Notes under the pieces: generated by a model
The model's database searches: none
Seen by the model: the letters and a program-made list of their open reading frames with translations, nothing else
Told to the model about the DNA's origin: nothing
Source of the DNA: Asparagopsis taxiformis
Lineage: Eukaryota; Rhodophyta; Florideophyceae; Bonnemaisoniales; Bonnemaisoniaceae
Direction: 5' to 3'
Assembly: GCA_030407315.1 (NCBI GenBank)
Contig: JALQPE010002792.1
Span: forward strand, 42,733 to 106,732
Length of the DNA stretch: 64,000 nt
In this document: positions 49,542 through 62,400 of the stretch, one piece after another
Position numbering within the stretch: the first letter of the stretch is position 1
How the letters are laid out: every line of letters begins with the position of its first letter
Program-made: the position numbers and the translations under genes

Positions 49542-50220
49542 TTTTTACTGTCTGAGACAGTAAAAATCACTATGCGGCAAATGAAAATTAATGCCACACT
49601 TGGAGACAGTGATTTGCACTGTCTGGCAGACAGTACGGAACACTGTCTGCAGACAGTAAAAAAACACTGTCTCACAGTACTGTCTGAGGCAGTGAATGGA
49701 GACAGTAAAAATAATGATTTATTCAATAGTTGGATATGATGTAATTTACTGTACTGGGCAGTGTTGGCGGATAGTGTTTTGTATTGGCCAAGGCAACATG
49801 GCCGGATAGTGAAATACGCTGCCTGGGACAATAGATGGAACCAACACGGTGCACTGTCCTGGGCAGTACCTGGAGACAGTGATTTTCACTGTCCTGGGCA
49901 GTACCTGGAGACAGTGATTTTCACTGTCCTGGGCAGTACCTGGAGACAGTGATTTCACTGTCCTGGGCAGTACCTGTAGACAGTACTTTGTGCTGCCCTG
50001 GGCAGTACCTGTAGACAGTACTTTGTGCTGCCCTGGGCAGTACCTGTAGACAGTATTTCGTGCTGCCCTGGGCAGCACCTGTAGACAGTACTTTGTGCTG
50101 CCCTGGGCAGCACCTGGAGATAGTACTTTGTGCTGTCCTGGGCAGCACCTGGAGACAGTATTTCGTGCTGCCCTGGGCAGCACCTGGAGACAGTAAAAGT
50201 AGTGTCCTGATATAGTAAAA
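49505..50220. repeat. CAGACAGTA-type array with ~37-bp tandem units
   Basis: The first 200 bases carry many inverted pairs of GACAGTAAA and TTTACTGTC. From about 49850 a unit CCTGGAGACAGTGATTTTCACTG, later TACCTGTAGACAGTACTTTG..., repeats about every 37 bases, ten times or so. The same edge phrase, GGCCTCAGACAGTAC, occurs at about 55990, and a related array closes the window. It looks like a transposon terminus with many potential protein-binding sites. Confidence 0.85.
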
Positions 50221-52068
50221 TTCGGTGTCTGGGAGTGGTGGATGAGATGGAGCGTCACGCTGTCGTGGGCATCTTTCTGGGGTAGAGGAAGGCAGTTCTA
50301 GCGCTATGAGGATGGGGCATGGACGGTATTCATATGGGAATGGACAGAATAGTACGGCTAGGAATTTTTATTCGTAGTGACTATGAGCTAGCGAGAGGTA
50401 TACGCGGTAGGATAGGTAGCAATCTAAGAGGGTGCGATATGGGAAGCTTCACTCTGGATTTGTTTATTTGCGCAGGCTACATTGAGAATAAACAATCCCT
50501 ATGTTAAAAATGCTACTACAACTAACACTATCCGACGAGTAAAACTAAAACTACTAGAAAAGTCTAGAAATCTATCAACTGATTGAGCTGCATGAATAAG
50601 CTAGGAAATGAAGAGAAGAAGAAAAAATGATGTATAGAAAGGAAACAAGTTAGTGACGTTGAATTGGAGAGGGAAATTGATGGTGATTAGGAGACTAACG
50701 TACCTTAACAAATACCATTGCATCCCAAATTGAGATATGTACTCACAGGCAGAAAAGAAAATTAGTGGAGAAGTGGTAAGAGAGAAAGATAAATGAAAGT
50801 AGAAGTGGAACACTCACCGACTGGAAACCTGAGAAAGAGAAAACGAATAGAAAACTGGGTTAGTGGCGTGAGTTGTGGAAACGTACCATCATGGTTCATA
50901 TCCGTCGGAGACAAAGCAACAACTTTGGCCTTGGAAGCCGTATTGATGATCTAAAACTTACGCTTTGGAAGCAGTTTAGATGATCTATACGGCTTCCACG
51001 GCCAGGGTTGTTGCTTTGTTTCCGACGGATATGAAGATGGAAACAGGGATTTCCAGAATCTTTCGTTTAAGTAGTACTCTACGGGCGGAAATGACGTGTA
51101 GGAGAACAATAGAGGGATGAGTTTGAAACGGAGCGGTGCGATGGGAGGCCCAGAAAAACGATACCTAGGCTGCGAATTACGCTGGAAGCACATGATCTGG
51201 CAGAGGAGGCGCACATTATCGTATCTTCTACCGCCTTTTATTGTCTAGAATGACGTCATCACTACAGAAATATAGGAAAAACACTAGCATATGGGGCCTA
51301 CAGGACAGGCGGAGGTGAAGAGTAAGAAAAATGGCGCACTTTCCTGGACGAGGAGTCCGCGCTTCCAGTGATGATGTGGATGGTATATATCGATAACGTC
51401 ATTGTATGCTCCGAGTACACTTGGCAGGCAGTCAAAGCGGGCCACGTGGATGGTGGCGGTTAGGAAACAGCAGTGTCGAAGAATTTTTATAATTTTCATG
51501 TTTCAAGCGAGCAGTGAGTCTGCATTGCAATATAAAAATGTATCCTAATTTAAGATATCACACCGAGTACGATTCAACGAGACATCGTGTTTTCACCTTG
51601 TGAATAGGGCCGAGAATATGGTAGAGTATACGAGTAGGAACTACGTGCATGAGAAAATCAGATTCAGTATTAGTGCTTAGAGCATCACTGCGTAACAAAC
51701 GGAAGTGGATACGTCTTGGCCAGGATGGTGTTTAGGGAATGCGATACAAGATAGCAAAACGATATTGAGTAGGTCGAGCCCGGATGAAATAGCAATCATT
51801 GTGCATAAAGTAATGAGCATAGGACAAATCATTGTGGTGAAACAGTTCATTGGATCGAATGAAAGCCAGGAAAGGTTTCTTAATGGTTGAATTTAGTGGC
51901 GGAGAAATATAATTCTGCACTATAGCGGAGAAGTAGCGGAAAAGAGTAAATCTCCTTCAGCAAGCGAGACATGCATCAATATTGCCCAGTATAGTTCGTC
52001 TGAAGTGCAAGTTGAACCTCGCAAAGTGAATATCAGAGGTCGTTGGCTAGTGGTTGAAGAAGTCTGCA
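50221..52068. other. Non-coding stretch with one hairpin
   Basis: Short frames only, with no domain recognised. A fold-back at 50895-51033 is listed separately. Confidence 0.5.
50895..51033. repeat. Fold-back sequence, ~59-bp arms
   Basis: The arms 50895-50953 and 50975-51033 are inverted copies with a few mismatches (TCCGTCGGAGACAAAGCAAC against GTTGCTTTGTTTCCGACGGA) around a 21-base loop. It is probably a short inverted-repeat element. Confidence 0.85.
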
Positions 52069-54250
52069 ACGATGGAGCAATTCTTGAAAACGGATTTGGC
52101 TGCAGAAAACTATTCCGAACAGGCCAGAGTTCGTGCAGTTCTCTTCGACGGAGAATCTGGCTGGGTGTACGGTGAAATTTTGTGTTCAACGGATCGTTTA
52201 GGGGTGCTCCGGACGTCCAAAATTGTGTCAACCTCGAGATGACGGCGTACTACACTTGTAGCCGTTGGTGGGCCGGGCTGAAACCGAACTCGGTTGGTAC
52301 CATTGGGCAGGAATGGATTGCTGGTTTGTTGGAAATCTTCGGGTACGTGAAGGAGGTGGCCGAGTATTGGAACGTTTCGGATGTGTTGAGGATGCTGGAT
52401 GGCTCCATTCCCAGCGTGGGTGACCCGAGCAAGAGCTTCGACATTCACTCACGCGTTGTCGAAGTTTTTGCGCTGATGGTGCCCAAGAAGGGGTTCTGAG
52501 CGGACTTACATCCCAAGGAAGGCCCTCCCAATGGCTCCAAGTTTGAGAACATCTTTCCCAATCGGAAGTCTATGTTTTGAAAGGACGCCAGGAAAATGCT
52601 CCTGCGCGTAACTGGCTACCGCGACATGTAAATGCGGAAACAATTTTACGTGGTGGACCCACACATCCCACATGCTGCGCTCCCAGTCACATGTGGTCAT
52701 GATTCCGCCAACCCTTCCCCTTCCATTTCCCTGACCATCCCTTCATCCTCCATTCCTTTGCCTTTGAAGAATCCAATTTAGGTAGTACCACCTCAATTAG
52801 ATTCTTCCAGCTATTCCGAGGCTGCCTCTGTTTCTGCCACTACCCCTGTCGTGTCTGCATCGTCCGGAGTGGAAACTTCTGGGAAAGTGATGCCCAAAAG
52901 GAGTACCTGCCTGAAAGAGAGTCGTTCCGGTCGTGGTGGAACAGCGACGGCGGGTGGTGCGAGCCCTGTTCAGGTCGTCGAGCTGGAGAGCGCACCCAAG
53001 GATGCGGGTAAAAGCTCCATCCTTGGGAAGCGCAACTGGGAAACCGCTTCTGCGACGCCCGAGCCCTCTACCAAATTTGGTACTTTTAAAAGAGGAAGCT
53101 CAGTGAGACTTCATCAAAGTCGTCGTCAAAGAAATCCAAGTCGGCTTCCAGAGGACGTTCTCGGGAGCCGATTCTCCAGTTCGACGACGCCCATGAAAAT
53201 CCTATTCCCGACAGTATCGTCGATGAGAATGTGGCCGCCGTTCTCCCCAGCGCAATTGCGTCTGGTAGCCCGATGAAGTACTACATGGAAATTACGACGG
53301 TAGAGACGGTGCGGGCGGAAATAAAGGCGGCAGCATTCCTGGCAGCTGCATCGCCAGGTGCTGAGGACTCGGTGGTGGAATAGTACTTTGCGGTGAAGCG
53401 GCGTTGCTGGACAACATGGGGGTGGTTGTTGTGGAAGGCCTCTTGCAGTCGTCCACGGCTGGTAGCGCGACGCATGACCTCTTCAGTCACTTTTCTCGAC
53501 AGTTCCAGCTGGTTGAGGAGGTTGAAAAGCCACAGAAACCCTCCCAGCAGTCTGATTCTGATTATGAAGACAGGAAACCACAGGACGAGCCCCCAGATTT
53601 CGCCAAGCCCGGTTTTGATCCTTCGCCGTGGCATTTCATCCACAACGTGGGTGCTGCGAAGGACCGCATAGATGGTGGTCGTGGGCGACTCCCCCTGCCG
53701 CGGTGTGAATTGTGCGACAAGCTGGAGGAGGGGAATTTGGATATGTACAGGAACAAGTTGGTGGCAGAGCTTGCTCTTGGTGTTTGTGCGGATTTCTTGA
53801 AGTTGGGAATGGAGGGTGAGGATCCTGTCTTTTTCCCGAAGACAGGATTACGGCTGCTTCTTAAAACAGATGGGGCTGCGGACCAGGATGGGCACACGGA
53901 CTTCTGAGTATCCCAATTTTGAGGAGTCGGACCTACCCAATCCCCATCCTATTTCATGATGTCGAGCGGATCCGATGGGTTCTTTATAGTAGCTGCACCT
54001 TATAGTCATGTATGCCTGGTCCATACGGACGCCGACATGTGGAAGGTTCCCGTTAACCACTTTTATGTGCCACCCTATTCCGTCTTAGTTGATCGCGGTG
54101 ACCTTTACCATTACGGGGTCGGCTTCAGGTGAGGAGATCTTCCTGTGGGAGCAGAATTTAGTCTATGGTCTGCCCACGCGCGGCCACATCTACTTGAAGA
54201 CTGAGAAGGACGTCCTCACGGACCACATCCACACCGTCGTCGAATATTAA
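52069..54250 (+). pseudogene. Decayed protein with 2-oxoglutarate/Fe(II) dioxygenase-like C-terminus
   Basis: Consecutive plus-strand segments in changing frames: MEQFLKTDLAAENYSEQ (52069), LKPNSVGTIGQEWIAGLLE (52278), a Ser/Lys-rich linker (52851-53200), VVVVEGLLQSSTAG to RLLLKTDGAADQDGHTDF (53404-53907), then FFIVAAPYSHVCLVHTD and YSVLVDRGDLYHYGVGF (53970-54130), and a tail ending at TAA near 54250. The last parts have the HxD (GHTDF) and distal His (RGDLYHYG) of a double-stranded beta-helix dioxygenase. These enzymes hydroxylate or demethylate using Fe(II) and 2-oxoglutarate; the substrate here is unknown. There are at least four frame changes or stops, so it is not functional as written. 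Family assignment rests on motifs only. Confidence 0.5.
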
Positions 54251-54615
54251 AAGTATGACAGGAGCAATAGATAGCATACGAGAAGTATTAAAACCTATGC
54301 TATTGTTCCCTGCTATGAAGTTCTGTCTTTCTCATCTCAACATTATTCGCTTAGCCCACCTTTCTATTTTCATCTATACATCTGACCTTCATGTCATAGT
54401 TTAGTGCTACTAAGCCTATTGATTGCTACATTTTTGTATTAGTCTACAACTTTACATGATTTCACTAGCTAGACCGTAGGGGGGACTAGTTTTAGACCTT
54501 GACAACCCGTGAGGTTCGACTATAAGAGACGTTGCTGAGATAACACATGACACAGAATGCTCCTGGAAGCCACTCACAGCCGTACAAACGTTCTGCTGAG
54601 CCATGTTCCTGACTT
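54251..54615. other. Spacer, no gene seen
   Basis: AT-rich sequence between the decayed dioxygenase-like gene and the fold-back array. No feature recognised. Confidence 0.4.
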
Positions 54616-55205
54616 CCCAATTCCTTGCTCACCCTTCCCTAGGTGGGAGGGGGACGGAACTCTCAGCCCCTTACAGCGGAAGCCGTTTACCGGGGATTCT
54701 TACAGCAAAGTCATCGTTACGATGACTTTGCTGTAAGAAAGCGTTTCCATTACAGTGGCCAAGAATTTTTTCACCGGGTAAAAAAAATCATGGCAGCTGT
54801 AATGATTTATTTTCTTACAGCAAAGTCATCGTAACGATGACTTTGCTGTAAGGAAACGTTTCCATTGCAGTGGCCAAAGAAATTTTACCGGGTAAAAAAT
54901 CAGCAAGAATTTTTACCGGGTGAAAAATCGTGGCTGCTGTAATGATTTATTTTCTTACAGCAAAGTCATCGTTACGATGACTTTGCTGTAAGAAAGCGTT
55001 TCAATTACAGTGGCCAAGAATTTTTTACCGGGTAAAAAATCATGGCTGCTGTAATGATTTATTTTCTTACAGCAAAGTCATCGTAACGATGACTTTGCTG
55101 TAAGCATCCCTGGTAAATTGCTTCCGCTGTAAGCGGCAGGGACTTCCGTCCTTTTCCGACCTAGGGAAGGGTGAGGAAGGAATTATGAAGTCAGGACAGG
55201 AAACA
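54616..55205. repeat. Fold-back element with four palindrome units
   Basis: The outer arms are inverted copies (left TTGCTCACCCTTCCCTAGGT and CTTACAGCGGAAGC; right ACCTAGGGAAGGGTGAG and GCTTCCGCTGTAAG). Between them lie four copies of the palindrome TTACAGCAAAGTCATCGT-N-ACGATGACTTTGCTGTAA at 54700, 54815, 54955 and 55067, alternating with TTTACCGGGTAAA-like short palindromes. Confidence 0.9.
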
Positions 55206-58130
55206 GGGTATAGGAATGGTATGGACGGCTGTAGGCGGCATTAGGTAACACATTGTGTTGTTTACACCCGGTTTGAGCTGGGTGTTGTGTCTAGTATGGT
55301 TGGAGGAGTGTACGAAATTTCTACCACGTGGTCGGAAATGGTTCAATTTTCTCACGACAGAGATTCTGACTTTCGAAATTCAAACTCGTTAAAGTGGGCT
55401 GGAGTTGGTGTGAACACCTCCAGGACCTCTGGGAAGGATCTGGTAACACATGTCCTGTGACTGCACGCGGTTATCCTCTCTGAAATCAACCATAGATTAT
55501 CGGAGGGCAAAATCTACTCTTGGTGCCTTGTGGCACATTGACAATACAAAACCGTCTGTTTCCAGTTTTTATATACTTTACTCTCGAGTAGATAGGATTT
55601 CAGCTGTCCAAGTAAAGAATGGGCCATATAAATGTTTCATTTCAACACAAGCATTGTGCAATTCAACCTCTTCCAGGTCCAAAAACTTGTCCAGAGTACA
55701 CTTCCAGGCCATCGCCTGGGAGCGTACTCTGGACAATTTTTTGGACTAAGTGCACTTTCAAGTGCATGCACTTGGAGGCATCCAGTCCAAATCTACGTCG
55801 TTCCGACAAAGTTGAATTTTGGCCATGGCCGAAATTCATCATATCTGCAGTTGTGAGAATCTGATGACCAAAAATCGATGCATTCTGCCAGCCCTAATGC
55901 GCAAGCCAGAAGCTTTACGGACAGATAAAACACCTTTCTGTAATCCCCAGAGCCACTCCAGCCCTTATACACTACGGTGTTGAAAAGAGGGCCTCAGACA
56001 GTACGGTGAGACAGTGATTTTTACTGCCTCACTGTACAATGATCTTCAGGAAGTAGGATATTCTCTAAGCCTAGCACGGGAGAGAAAGATGGAAGCGTAG
56101 GCATGCAGAAGTATAGAGGCAATAGTATGTGTAGACTATGGCAGTGGTAGAAAAGTATTTCATGCACGAAAAGGACTGGTAGAGTGACACTAGAGAGAGT
56201 GATGCTTAGCAGGAAGGGATGTGGAGATGATGAAGGAGGGACAACAGACATGAGATCGAGGGTTAGACCAACGGCTTACAGACGGAGCAGTTTACCAGGG
56301 ATGTTTACAGCAAAAGTCATCGTTACGATGACTTTGCTGTAAGCATCCCTGGTAAACTGCCTCAGCTGTAAGCGGCTGGGAGCTTGGTCCCTCCCTCACC
56401 TTGGGAAGGGTGAGCAAGGAATTGTGAAGCCGTAAAACATGGCAGAGGGATGGTTTGGACGGCTGTTAGCGGTGTTGGGGAGCACTCTGCGTCGTGCTAA
56501 CCCAGTCTGGGCTGGGTGCCCTGCCTGGTACGGCGGGAGGAGTGCACAAAATTTCAAACACAATTTCCTCAAGAGTGAAATTCTGATTGTCGAAACTCAA
56601 CCTCCCTAAAATGAACTAGAGCTGGCATGAGCACCTCCAGGACGTCTGGAAAGGTACTGACAGCACATTTTCGGAGCATTGGCGCAGCTGTTCTCTCTGA
56701 GATCAAGCATAGAGTATCCGTGGCCAGATTCTATTCCTGGTGCCGTGTGGCACAGTGACCACACCAAATCGCCCTTTTTAGCAGACTATAGATTTGAGTT
56801 ACTAGGAATCTAGCTGCCTTCAATACCAACATAGTTGGTAAGTAGGCTAGCCTAGGATTGTAGGAAAATCAGGAAGGATGGGAGGGTAGGTATGCAGCAA
56901 CATGAAGGGGATAGTATGAGTAGATTATGGCGGTGGTAGAGAAGGATTGCACTCACTGAAGGGTCGGCTGGAGTGACACCGGAGTCGACATAGAAGGGAG
57001 GTTGGGATAGGCTGGGATGAAGGAAGACAAGAGACATGAGAGAGAGGGTGAAGCCAGACCGCTTACAGCTGAGGCAGTTTACCGCGGGTGCTGACAGCAA
57101 AGTCATCGTTACGATGACTTTGCTGTAAGAAAAGAAAACATTACAGCAGGCACGTTTTTTTACCCGGTAAAAAAATTCTTGGTGATTTTTACCCGGTAAA
57201 AATTCTTCGCCTACTGTATGTTTCCTTTTCTTACAGCAAAGTCATCGTTACGATGACTTTGCTGTAAGAAAACGTTTCATTACAGTAGCCACGATTTTTT
57301 ACCCGGTAAAAAAATTCTTGGTGATTTTTTCACCCGGTAAAATCCTTCGCCCACTGTAATGTTTTCTTTCTTACAGCAAAGTCATCGTAACGATGACTTT
57401 GCTGTAAGCATCCCTGGTAAACTGCCTCAGCTGTAAGCGTCTGGTACCTGGTCCCTCTCTCACTTTGGAAGGGTGAGATAGGAATTTTGAAGTCGGGAAC
57501 ATTGTGGAAGGATGGTTTCGACGGCTTCGGGCGGCTTTGAAGAAATCTGTGTCTTGTTCACCCGGGCTGAACTACCTAAAAAGTTCAGTATTGGGAGCAG
57601 CACGGTAAATTTCGACCACCATTTTCTCACGACAGAGATTCTGGCGGTCGAAATTCAAACTCGTTAAAATGGACTAGAGTTGGTGTGAACACCTCCAGGA
57701 CCTCTGGAAAGGTACTACCTGCACATTTTCCGAGGCTACAAGAAGCCGGTCTCTCCATATCAAGCATAGATTATCGGTGCGCAAAATCTACTCCTGGTGC
57801 TGTGTAGCACATTGACTATACAAAACCGTCCGTTTTCCGTTATAATAAACTATACTCTCAAGTAGGTAGGAATCTAGATATTCACCTTACATCGATGGTT
57901 ATGAAGTAGGTTAGCCTAGGACTGAAGGACAGAAGGTAAAGGATAGGATGGTAGGCATGGGGTAAAATGAAGGTGGTGGTATGAGTAGAATACGGAAGTG
58001 GTAGACAGGTATTTAATGCACAGGAGGGGCGTGTGAAGTGACACCAGAGGCGCGGTGCGTCACAGGAAGGAAGACTGGAATGATGAAGGAGAACTAGAGG
58101 CATGAGAGATAGGTTGTTGAGGCATGCTTC
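55206..58130. repeat. About three ~1.05-kb direct repeats
   Basis: Each unit has, in order: a palindrome block; GTAAACTGCCTCAGCTGTAAGCG (or the TTGCTTCCGC form); GGGAAGGGTGAG; GGACGGCT; CACCTCCAGGACSTCTGG; an ATCAAGCATAGATTATCG-like phrase; and GTGTGGCACAKTGACMATAC. Corresponding phrases occur at about 55430, 56645 and 57690. Palindromes are at 56305, 57092, 57231 and 57371. No coding region is supported. Confidence 0.8.
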
Positions 58131-58249
58131 TAGCTCTATTATATAACTACATTGCTCCTCTATAGGCTACGCAATCCATTCCAGCAGTTCTAGTTAAAAA
58201 TGGACTATATGAATGTTTCATTTCAATATCAGCATTGTGCAGTTGAGCC

Positions 58250-58990
58250 TCTTCAAGGTCCGAAAACTTGTCCAGAGTACGCTTCCAGGCCACTTGAAGG
58301 CATCCAGAACACTTGCACTTCGTTCTTGCAAAGTTCAATTTTGGCTATCACATCCAGTTGTGGGAGTCTGGTGACCAAAAGTCGATGCATTCTGGAATCC
58401 CTACCACGCAATTCAACAGCTTTACGGACACATAAAACACTTTTCCTACTCCCTAGAGCCACTCCAGCCCTTACGGATCACTTACACTTCGTTCCGACAA
58501 AGTTCAATTTTGGCCATCACATCCAGTTGTGAGAATCTGGTGACAAAAAATTAGTGAACTCCGGAAGCTGTACCTCGCAAGCCACCAGCTTTCAGGGCAA
58601 ATAAAACCCATTACAGTACTCCCCAGACCCACTCCAACCCTTACAGACCACTTGCACTTCGTTCCGACAAAGTTCAATTTTGGCCATCACATCTTCAGTT
58701 GTGGGAATCTGGTGACCAAAACTCGATGCATTCTGTCAGCCCTAATGCGCAAGCCAGCAGCTTTACGAACTCATAGAACACTTTTCCGTACTCCCTAGAC
58801 CCACTCCAACCCTTACAGACCACTTGCACATCATTCGGACAAAGTTCCATTTTGACCATCACATCTCCAGTTGTGAGAATCTGATGACCAAAAATCGATG
58901 AATTATACCAACCCTTCCACGCAAGCGAGAAAGCTTGAGTGCAATTAAAACAAGTTTTAGTGCTCCCTAGAACCACCCCAACCGTTTCAG
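58250..58990. repeat. ~170-bp satellite, four copies
   Basis: The phrase CTTCGTTCCGACAAAGTTCA with CATCACATC(T)CCAGTTGTG follows every 170-172 bases (about 58317, 58487, 58657 and 58829). A single diverged unit also occurs near 55795. The period is close to a nucleosome repeat, as in many satellites. Confidence 0.88.
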
Positions 58991-59094
58991 ACCACTTTGC
59001 AGCCTTTTTCGCGAGGTCCGAAATCGTCTCCTTCTTCCCGAGTGAGAAACATCAGTCCCTCTCATATGCTTACAGAGAAGTTGGTTTACCATGG

Positions 59095-59480
59095 TTTCTT
59101 ACAGCAAAGTCATCGTAACGATGACTTTGCTGTAATGTTTTGTTTTCTTACAGCAAAGTCATCGTTACGATGACTTTGCTGTAATGTTTTGTTTTCTTAC
59201 AGCAAAGTCATTTTTACGATGACTGCTGTATGTTTGTTTTCTTACAGCAAAGTCATCGTTACGATGACTTTGCTGTAAGCAACCGGGGTAAACTGCCTTT
59301 GCTGTAAGAAAACTGAATAGCAGTTCCGACAGCTTGTCCTGAGAAAGCAAATCCGCCTTAACGATGACTTTGCTGTAAGAAAAAGAGTATACAGTTCTGA
59401 CAGCTTGTCCTGAGAAAGCAAATCCGCCTTAACGATGACTTTGCTGTAAGAAAACACAGTAATTACAGTTCCGACAGCTT
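59095..59480. repeat. Palindrome array, five copies plus half-sites
   Basis: TTACAGCAAAGTCATCGT-type palindromes start at 59099, 59148, 59197 (degenerate) and 59242. Two further half-sites near 59357 and 59425 are each followed by CAGTTCYGACAGCTTGTCCT. Spacing of the first copies is 45-49 bases. Confidence 0.88.
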
Positions 59481-62400
59481 GTCCTGAAAACCCGTCCTCC
59501 CACATAAGTTTATATTCTGTTACCTACCCTAGAGCTCTAATGACGTGCCCAGTCCCAAGTTTCGTACCTGGTGCTGGGCAGAATGGCTAATTAGCGTACT
59601 TCATTCTAAGGATGAAGTCGACATTCTGTCGCGCGTCTGCAGCCATATACATGCTGTTGGCGCCGATTACAGCGGTGATTACACCGTTTGTGACGTAGCC
59701 ATCGGCGCCGATGATTTATGCGCCGTAACACTTCAACGCGCCTACCACACACGCAATGTACTGTCATATTAGGTTTTCTCAAATCCTCGTCCGCCCACAC
59801 GCTCAATTCATGCATGCATTCCCTCACCGCCTTCCACTCGCGTCACACGCACCCTTTCGCCCGTCTAAATGCCCCCTTGCCTTGACATCCCTCATATATC
59901 AACTGGTTCGACTCGCACCGCGTTGGTCCACTTAGCATGACCATAGTCGCCGCGCCCATTCTTCGACCACATTCGCCGTCCAGTCGCGCCCAATCCCAAC
60001 TGCCGCACACATACATAAACGAGCTTCCCATGATCACTTCCGCCCGGGCTGTCCCAACGGGCATACGATGCCATCCATACTCTGTCCGCAGATGAGCTCA
60101 ACTCCCTTGTGCCAATCACTTGACGCCATTCGCACCTTCCACACACCCACCTCGCTGTTTCTTACTATCCTTCACACACACCTCGCTCCTGCCCAATCAC
60201 ATCTTCCAGTCTGTCACACTCGGTGATGCCAATCCGTCCCAGTAACGAGGTCGCAATATCGTCGACCTCGCTATTGAGACAATGTAAACAAAGAGGTTTT
60301 TCACCACACCCTGTGATCCATGACTTGACCAACTGAGACCGTGAGCCGGATAACGTTGAAATGTTTATTCTTGAACTGCATCTTGAGATGTATTGAACAC
60401 TTGCACAGCAGTCCCCCATCCCTGGACAGCGAGCCAGTCGTTGCACTCGGGTGTCAATCAAGTGAATGCAGTGTGTCAACGTGCCTTGTACAAAAACTTG
60501 GACCGGCTCTTGCGCCCCTGCCACTGCTCAAGCGTATCCAGATACTTGAGTGTGCCAGTCCAGAGTCTTAATATTCAGGTTGATGCATGTGAGCTGCCAA
60601 AATAGTCCAAATGGAACATATGACGATTTACGCCGAACAAACATGTTGTCCTGCACAGCGTTGTTCTCTAGTGTTGCGCACTACACCATCTATCCCTTAC
60701 TATCTAAACGAACAGCTTAAAAATGCTACATCTACAAGCACCAGTGGTGGACTGGGCTCGTCTGTCTTCCAAGAGTTTCCAGAATGGGATGTGGATATGG
60801 TTATGACTTCAACGACAACAGCGTGTGGTGAATGATGAGCGAAAAGTTTGTTTACTCGTTGCTTTCACTCGCAGTCTGCCCTGCGTCATGGTGCAATGCG
60901 ATACAAATTGCTACTGGGAAAGAAGCTTTACAGAGTGAGGCAATGGTAAGGTGTCGGATACATACCGACGCTTCTCATACAAAGCTATATTTGTAAAAGT
61001 CAGTAGTATACAGTGTACGTGAGCATTGCATTGCATCGCATCTAGTAAGCGCGCACACGAACGCACAAATACAGATGCACGCACTGGCGATTGATTCACA
61101 ACGAGCGCAACTAGTCCACAACAACCATTTGATTGAAGCTCTCGGGTGATTCTAGCAGCAACGCATCTGCAATGGTTACGACACTAAGCTGTTGGAAAGG
61201 ACCTGCAAGCAAGTTTCAAACACAAGGCCACACCAGCAGCAGAAAGAAAAAGTACATTTGTAATGAAATGCCACCGATATATTGCCTCCATCTTGGTTTC
61301 AGTGTTAGTTTGTGTAGAGCTGCCGCTGTGGTGAATAAGAGCGTTCCGTGTTTCAACAAGCGTATTAAGAAATACATATGTGACTGTGAGCGACATGCGG
61401 TGGCATGTTGTTGCGTTACAGACGGTTAGATGATGATGTGAGGGAAGCAGCGATGCAAGAACTAGGCGCACATGTAACGCCAACAAAGATGCACACTGTG
61501 TTGCATTGAGAGTGCTGCGCGATGTTGGGGCGAGAGAGGAGGTCGACGTGGTGCAGACATCACACATCATTCCATTCAATTATATTCCACCAATACCCGT
61601 CAGGTGTATAGAAACTGTATGATTTCTCCCCAGACTCATCTCCCATCACTCCAGTAATCCCACTATCACCATTCCCACTCACGTTTCCATGGTACTCATG
61701 TACGTCACACATAGCGTAACCCGTCATCTTCTTAGGACCAGGATTGGACAAAGCAGTGGCGTCTTGGAGTCACCGGGACACCATCTGAGAGTAGGAGTCT
61801 CCCCGACTGGTACTGTGACGAATGTGAACCACATCGGGGGTCATCGTAGTTGACTGTGTAGAGCTCATCGCCATCCCCTCGCTTAGTATCGAGCATAGCT
61901 TGTGAAATTCTAGGAAGCTTACTTGAATTAGATACATTTTTCAGTCCTAATGTTTGTCCATAAAGCTAGGCTCCTCTTCGGCAGTAGGCACGAGACCGAA
62001 ATGGGTGAATTGACTCGTGAGAAAAGCGAGCGACGTATCAATCTTTCCGTAACTAGTGACATCGTAATCATATCGTTGAAATAACACGTGTGAGATTAAT
62101 GGTGTGACCAGTAAAGATGCATGTACAAACGGATTGCAATGACAGTTGGAAGAACTCGGGTCGCTCGAATAGGCCTTCCAGGCTTGCAAAAAAGTGAGAA
62201 CGGCACGCGCATTACGCAACGCCGCACGGTTGAGACAGGCGGGAAGATTGACATGCAAAATGGCCAGCATAAACAGGGAGGTCTGCAGAACAACGTGGAC
62301 ATTTTGTGCACAAAAGCGGTGCAAAAGCTGTGTCTCGGCGTGTCGAAACTCGAGCACGACCGCCGACATGACGTGAAAAATGTGCACGTGTTCCTCAGAG

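Noticed and set aside
54690..59480. Regularly spaced identical palindromes, considered as a CRISPR array
   Set aside because: Spacing and spacers are not regular, repeats are 37-bp full palindromes within fold-back elements, and the setting is eukaryotic.
61560..61751. Minus-strand fragment ending TPDGYWWNIIEWND, considered as a glyoxalase remnant
   Set aside because: Only one short motif resembles that family and the metal ligands are not visible.
61947..62387. 146-codon minus-strand frame, hydrophobic in parts
   Set aside because: No known pattern, overlapped by equally long frames on both strands, so likely chance.
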